Assembly: GCF_037975245.1 (NCBI RefSeq) | Contig: NC_092582.1 | Location: 8,258,501 to 8,322,500, forward strand | DNA length: 64,000 bases | Source of the DNA: Apostichopus japonicus | Taxonomy: Eukaryota; Echinodermata; Holothuroidea; Aspidochirotida; Stichopodidae | Direction of reading: 5' to 3' | Shown: positions 60,501 through 64,000 of the stretch, in pieces | Numbering within the stretch: the first letter of the stretch is position 1 | Layout: every line of letters begins with the position of its first letter | The notes under the pieces: generated by a model | Told to the model about the DNA's origin: nothing | What the model saw: the letters and a program-made list of their open reading frames with translations, nothing else | The model's database searches: none | Program-made: the position numbers and the translations under genes

Positions 60501-60678
60501 ATGATTCGGAATCAGGAATTTGTGTATCAAAAAGGTTTACGATACAGTAGGTACATTAATAGCCATATGTGGGAGGAGTTGGGGTGCGTTGCTAGGTGTG
60601 TGTGTGTGATTGGGTAGGGGGGGAGGTGGCATCATGAAGAAAATGTATACAAATGTAGGGTTTAATCCAAACATGACC

Positions 60679-61040
60679 CAAGGGCGTAGGAACCGGGGGG
60701 CTTGGGGGGCGCAAGCCCCCCTCCCCCAGTGAAAAATATAGAGGGCGGAAGTATCGTTCCGCCCCCCGCTTCGCAAGTCAGAAAACCCCTTTTTCATTTC
60801 CAAATGGAAAAAAATCTCATTTGGAGCACCAAATTGCATCTTAGGCCAGGTGAAAATGCAAAATTATTTACAAAATGGAGTGGGTGTTGAAGTGTGCTAT
60901 ATTGCACCAAATTGCATCTGAGGCCACCTGGAAATGCAAAAAAAGTCCAAAGGGGAGGGGGCACCCCCTCCCCATAGACCCCTCCCCAGGTCGGTCATCA
61001 GTCTTCAGCCCCCACTCAAAAGTACCTTCCTACGCCACTG
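60679..61040 (-). mobile_element. hAT-like MITE, family C, copy 2 (362 bp)
   Basis: The termini are CAAGGGCGTAGGAACC and CCTTCCTACGCCACTG, with a perfect 8-bp target duplication ACATGACC at 60671-60678 and 61041-61048. It is the inverted copy of the element at 6499-6861, with matching interior (GGAGCACCAAATTGCATC; GAGGCCACCTGGAAATGC). Confidence 0.92.
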
Positions 61041-64000
61041 ACATGACCTAAGGATGTATTTAGAACATGTGAAGTGTGGTTGCCCCGGGCCTTGTCAGCG
61101 GGGTGCGCCGACAAGGGACATGCGCATAGGGCGCCAATGGGTGTGGGAACTGGAATAAATATAACTTTGAAATCGTAACAAAATATTTGTGATGTTATAG
61201 AGCCACAATATCAGGGAACGGCTTTTCATAACTCTTTGCTTTCCTTTTCACAATTTCAGGGTAAAATTGTAACAGTGTTAAGATTGAAACCAATGCCATC
61301 ATGTGGTCATATTAAGAATAGTCTTTTTTTCAATATTTAAGGCTAACCACTTTTATACCTCATCTCCATTTACAGAACACAAACATTGTAATTAGTCCTA
61401 AATATAGAAATGTGTAAAACAATGAAGCATATGAGGCCCAGTGATGTCATATTTATACTTGATCAAGTCGTCAGTCTGTATGTAAAAGGAATATTAAATC
61501 TAGTGTGATATCTCTCAAATGGAATAAGATGTTTCTTAGCTGTTTTGGGGAAATTTGTTTATGACATTTATATACTATATCACATAGACCAATGACGATG
61601 ATTGGTTCGTGTCTCCTTTACTTGTCATCACATGGCTATATCTGAGTTGGATGACTTGGGATATACTGCTTATACTGTAAGTGAAATTTATGACAACAGT
61701 ATATACAATAACAAAGAAGGCACGATAAGCCTAAAGAGAGTAGGCATACACATGACCAAAAGTCATAAATAATGTCAATGTTACTATTTACAATTCGTAT
61801 AGTAACTATTAGGTTTAATCTTATATCACTTCCAGAATTCGAGGAGGCAATTCGTCTAACTTAATTTAGCTTCCATCTTCCATACCGTATGTGTATGTAT
61901 AGTATACGTTCAATGTCGTAATACTAACAGTATCTTACATGCCTGACCTCTGACCCCATGACTTGTAGGCTTGTACCAACGTGAAGTCTTTCCAAAATGT
62001 TTCTCCGGTTTGTTTTGCCACATGAAGGGGGGGGGGGGGGGAAACTACACGGCGGAAGGGAATCAAAGATATACCGTCAGAAAAATAACACAACGAAAGA
62101 AAAAAAAGAGATGTCGCTTTATGCCACCGAAATTCATAGACAGCGGTGTACATCAAATCTTTCTTGGTTATGTGTAAATTTTGATGTGTAATTTTTGAGG
62201 CAATATTCTGTGTGCAGGACAGCTGTTAGACTGTTACTGCTTTGTCATTTCAAGCACTGGCTAAGCAGGGAGCTGTAACACATTAAATGACCAATCACGA
62301 TTTTGGATTTAAGATATGTCTTCACTGTGTTTTATACTTAAGGCTGACGGTGAATAGAATGTGGAAATTGTCCTTCGTTAAAATTAGTTATAAGATTGTT
62401 AATCAAGCCGAATGACAAATTGCTATCGTTGCATTAGCAACTTCAACCCTCAACAAAATTAAAAAAAATAAGGGGTTTTGTCAAATCTTTCGAAATTTAA
62501 TTTGATACAAACGACACTTTTCCCCTTTAATTATTATGATAATTGACGGTTACTTTTCTGTTTTCGACAGCTGATTTATGTTTCCCTGAACTACAAAATA
62601 TGGCATGGGTGGGTGATATAGGGAGTCAACTGGGGAAGTCACGAAATCGAGTAACCCTATATGTCTAAAACGCGAAAATGCATCATAAAAAAACAAACTT
62701 ACTTCGATTGTGGTAAGTTAAGGGATACTAAAATCTCATAATGACGTCATTTACTAGCTTTATTACAGTCATGTGTCATTTCAATAATAATGAATGAAAA
62801 GAAGACATGTTTTAACTTACTTTGTACCTGTGGATTAACACTAGCATAAAAAAGTGTCTGCGGGCGATGAAATGTTGTGAATCAAGTCGAACTGCATTTA
62901 AGCACTATCATTAGGTGGCAAAAACAAATATCTGGTTAAGTGACACATATCCAGTCTTGAGAAGAAGAGAGGAGGGTGTGGGGGGGGGTAACGGGGAGGG
63001 TAACAGCGCAAGGGGCAAGCTCGACTGGGGCGCCCGCGGAGACAGTTTTTAAATATACTTAAGAAAACATGAAGATCTCCGGAAGGGGCCCTTTGACATA
63101 CTCCCCCCCAGGGGGGGGGGGGCTTGGCACCCGACGGCATTGTATGCCTCAGTTTCACCAATTGCAGTTCTTTATCAACTGTTACAATATTAGTCTTGGT
63201 CCCACGCCTTATAATGGGTATCTCTGTTTTTCCAGTATCAATACTGAGCCTATACTCGGTTTACACATGCATGGTTGATAAATGCTTGGCACACACCGTA
63301 ACAAAAGTTCACTAATACACAATCTGCATTGTGTATATAATAATAGACTATGGTATGGGCTTTTGTTGAAGTAATATTCCATGCGTGCGACGTTTCTGCT
63401 AACCGGCTACCTTTCTGTACCGCCCCCATCCCGGTTAGCAGATTCCCTGCACTTTTCATGAACTTTCCCATTTCATATAATGTAATTCTATAATAAAATT
63501 GATGTGTAACAGGATACTATACAGTGTTACAGTGTATATTTTTTATTCTGCTTTCTACCTTTCCAGACGGGTGCCTCTTTTTTATATATATACAAAAGGA
63601 AGCCGTTACTGACTTATATAATATAATATCCCCCATAGACACTTGACAACTCTCGGATAAACAGTACCAGGGTACCGTATAAGACACTAAACAAATTCAC
63701 AGTTACATCCCACTGTGAGCTATGGCTTTATAAGTGACATAAATAACACAAAGTTGATAAAGTTCGCATACGGACGGTTAAATGCGCAGAAGAAGATCCG
63801 AAGGTTAACTTATGCGCTCCCTATGCGGTCCTTATCGGTAGACAAAGGTTCCATAGGCTGTCGCAAAAGTTCATAGAACTGTGTGAGTGTGTGTGTGATT
63901 TCATAGATACGGTTTCACGCTGTGTTAGTCAATCTGAGTGTTGAAGGTATACAAACATCCCACCAATCACAAAAACGTGCGATTACGTGTCTCTCTGTAA
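61041..64000. other. Intergenic, no gene seen
   Basis: AT-rich sequence to the window edge. There is a short GC hairpin (CTTGTCAGCG..CGCCGACAAG) at about 61091-61115, a G-tract at 62027-62040 and a G-rich patch at about 62975-63122. None of the short open frames resembles a known protein. Confidence 0.5.

Overview
The window is animal nuclear DNA. Its three genes are broken into short exons (about 80-330 bp) with GT-AG introns of consistent phase. The rest is AT-rich and full of short interspersed repeats, homopolymer G/C tracts and AT microsatellites. The repeat types (tRNA-derived SINEs, hAT-like MITEs, a fragment of LINE reverse transcriptase) and the gene set suggest a marine invertebrate. 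I suspect an echinoderm such as a sea cucumber, but that is inference.

Layout. (1) A short-chain dehydrogenase (SDR, RDH/WWOX-like) on the minus strand runs from 30909 down to 537. Its six exons join in frame to 314 residues. (2) Its second intron (5509-29044, about 23.5 kb) contains a complete gene on the opposite strand, 14306-27594. This has 16 exons and encodes a hydantoinase/oxoprolinase-type protein fused to a DUF917 domain, 987 codons once a single-base gap is allowed for. It has two apparent lesions: a one-base deletion in the glycine-rich loop of the DUF917 part, and an AA where the splice acceptor AG should be before exon 15. (3) METTL13 (eEF1A lysine and N-terminal methyltransferase) is on the plus strand, 35291-47038. 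It has 12 exons and 697 residues and appears intact. (4) From 47.1 kb to the end I find no recognisable gene, only a possible signal-peptide first exon at 52079-52160, a tRNA-derived SINE, a second copy of a hAT-like MITE and microsatellites.

Mobile DNA is dense in the SDR introns. There are two 2.2-kb copies of one TIR element (1060-3243, 7591-9790). Two hAT-like MITE families have perfect 8-bp target duplications (3914-4375 and 11471-12117; 6499-6861 and 60679-61040). A TTAA-target MITE family has three copies (10940-11319, 20134-20498, 45681-46036). There are also tRNA SINEs at 22784 and 35726. One TTAA MITE splits a tandem duplicate of a hydantoinase exon.

The genes do not form a pathway. 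SDR and METTL13 are divergent neighbours about 4.4 kb apart. The hydantoinase-like gene is a nested passenger in the SDR intron. All exon boundaries were read by eye from splice consensus, frame and family conservation; no transcript evidence was available.
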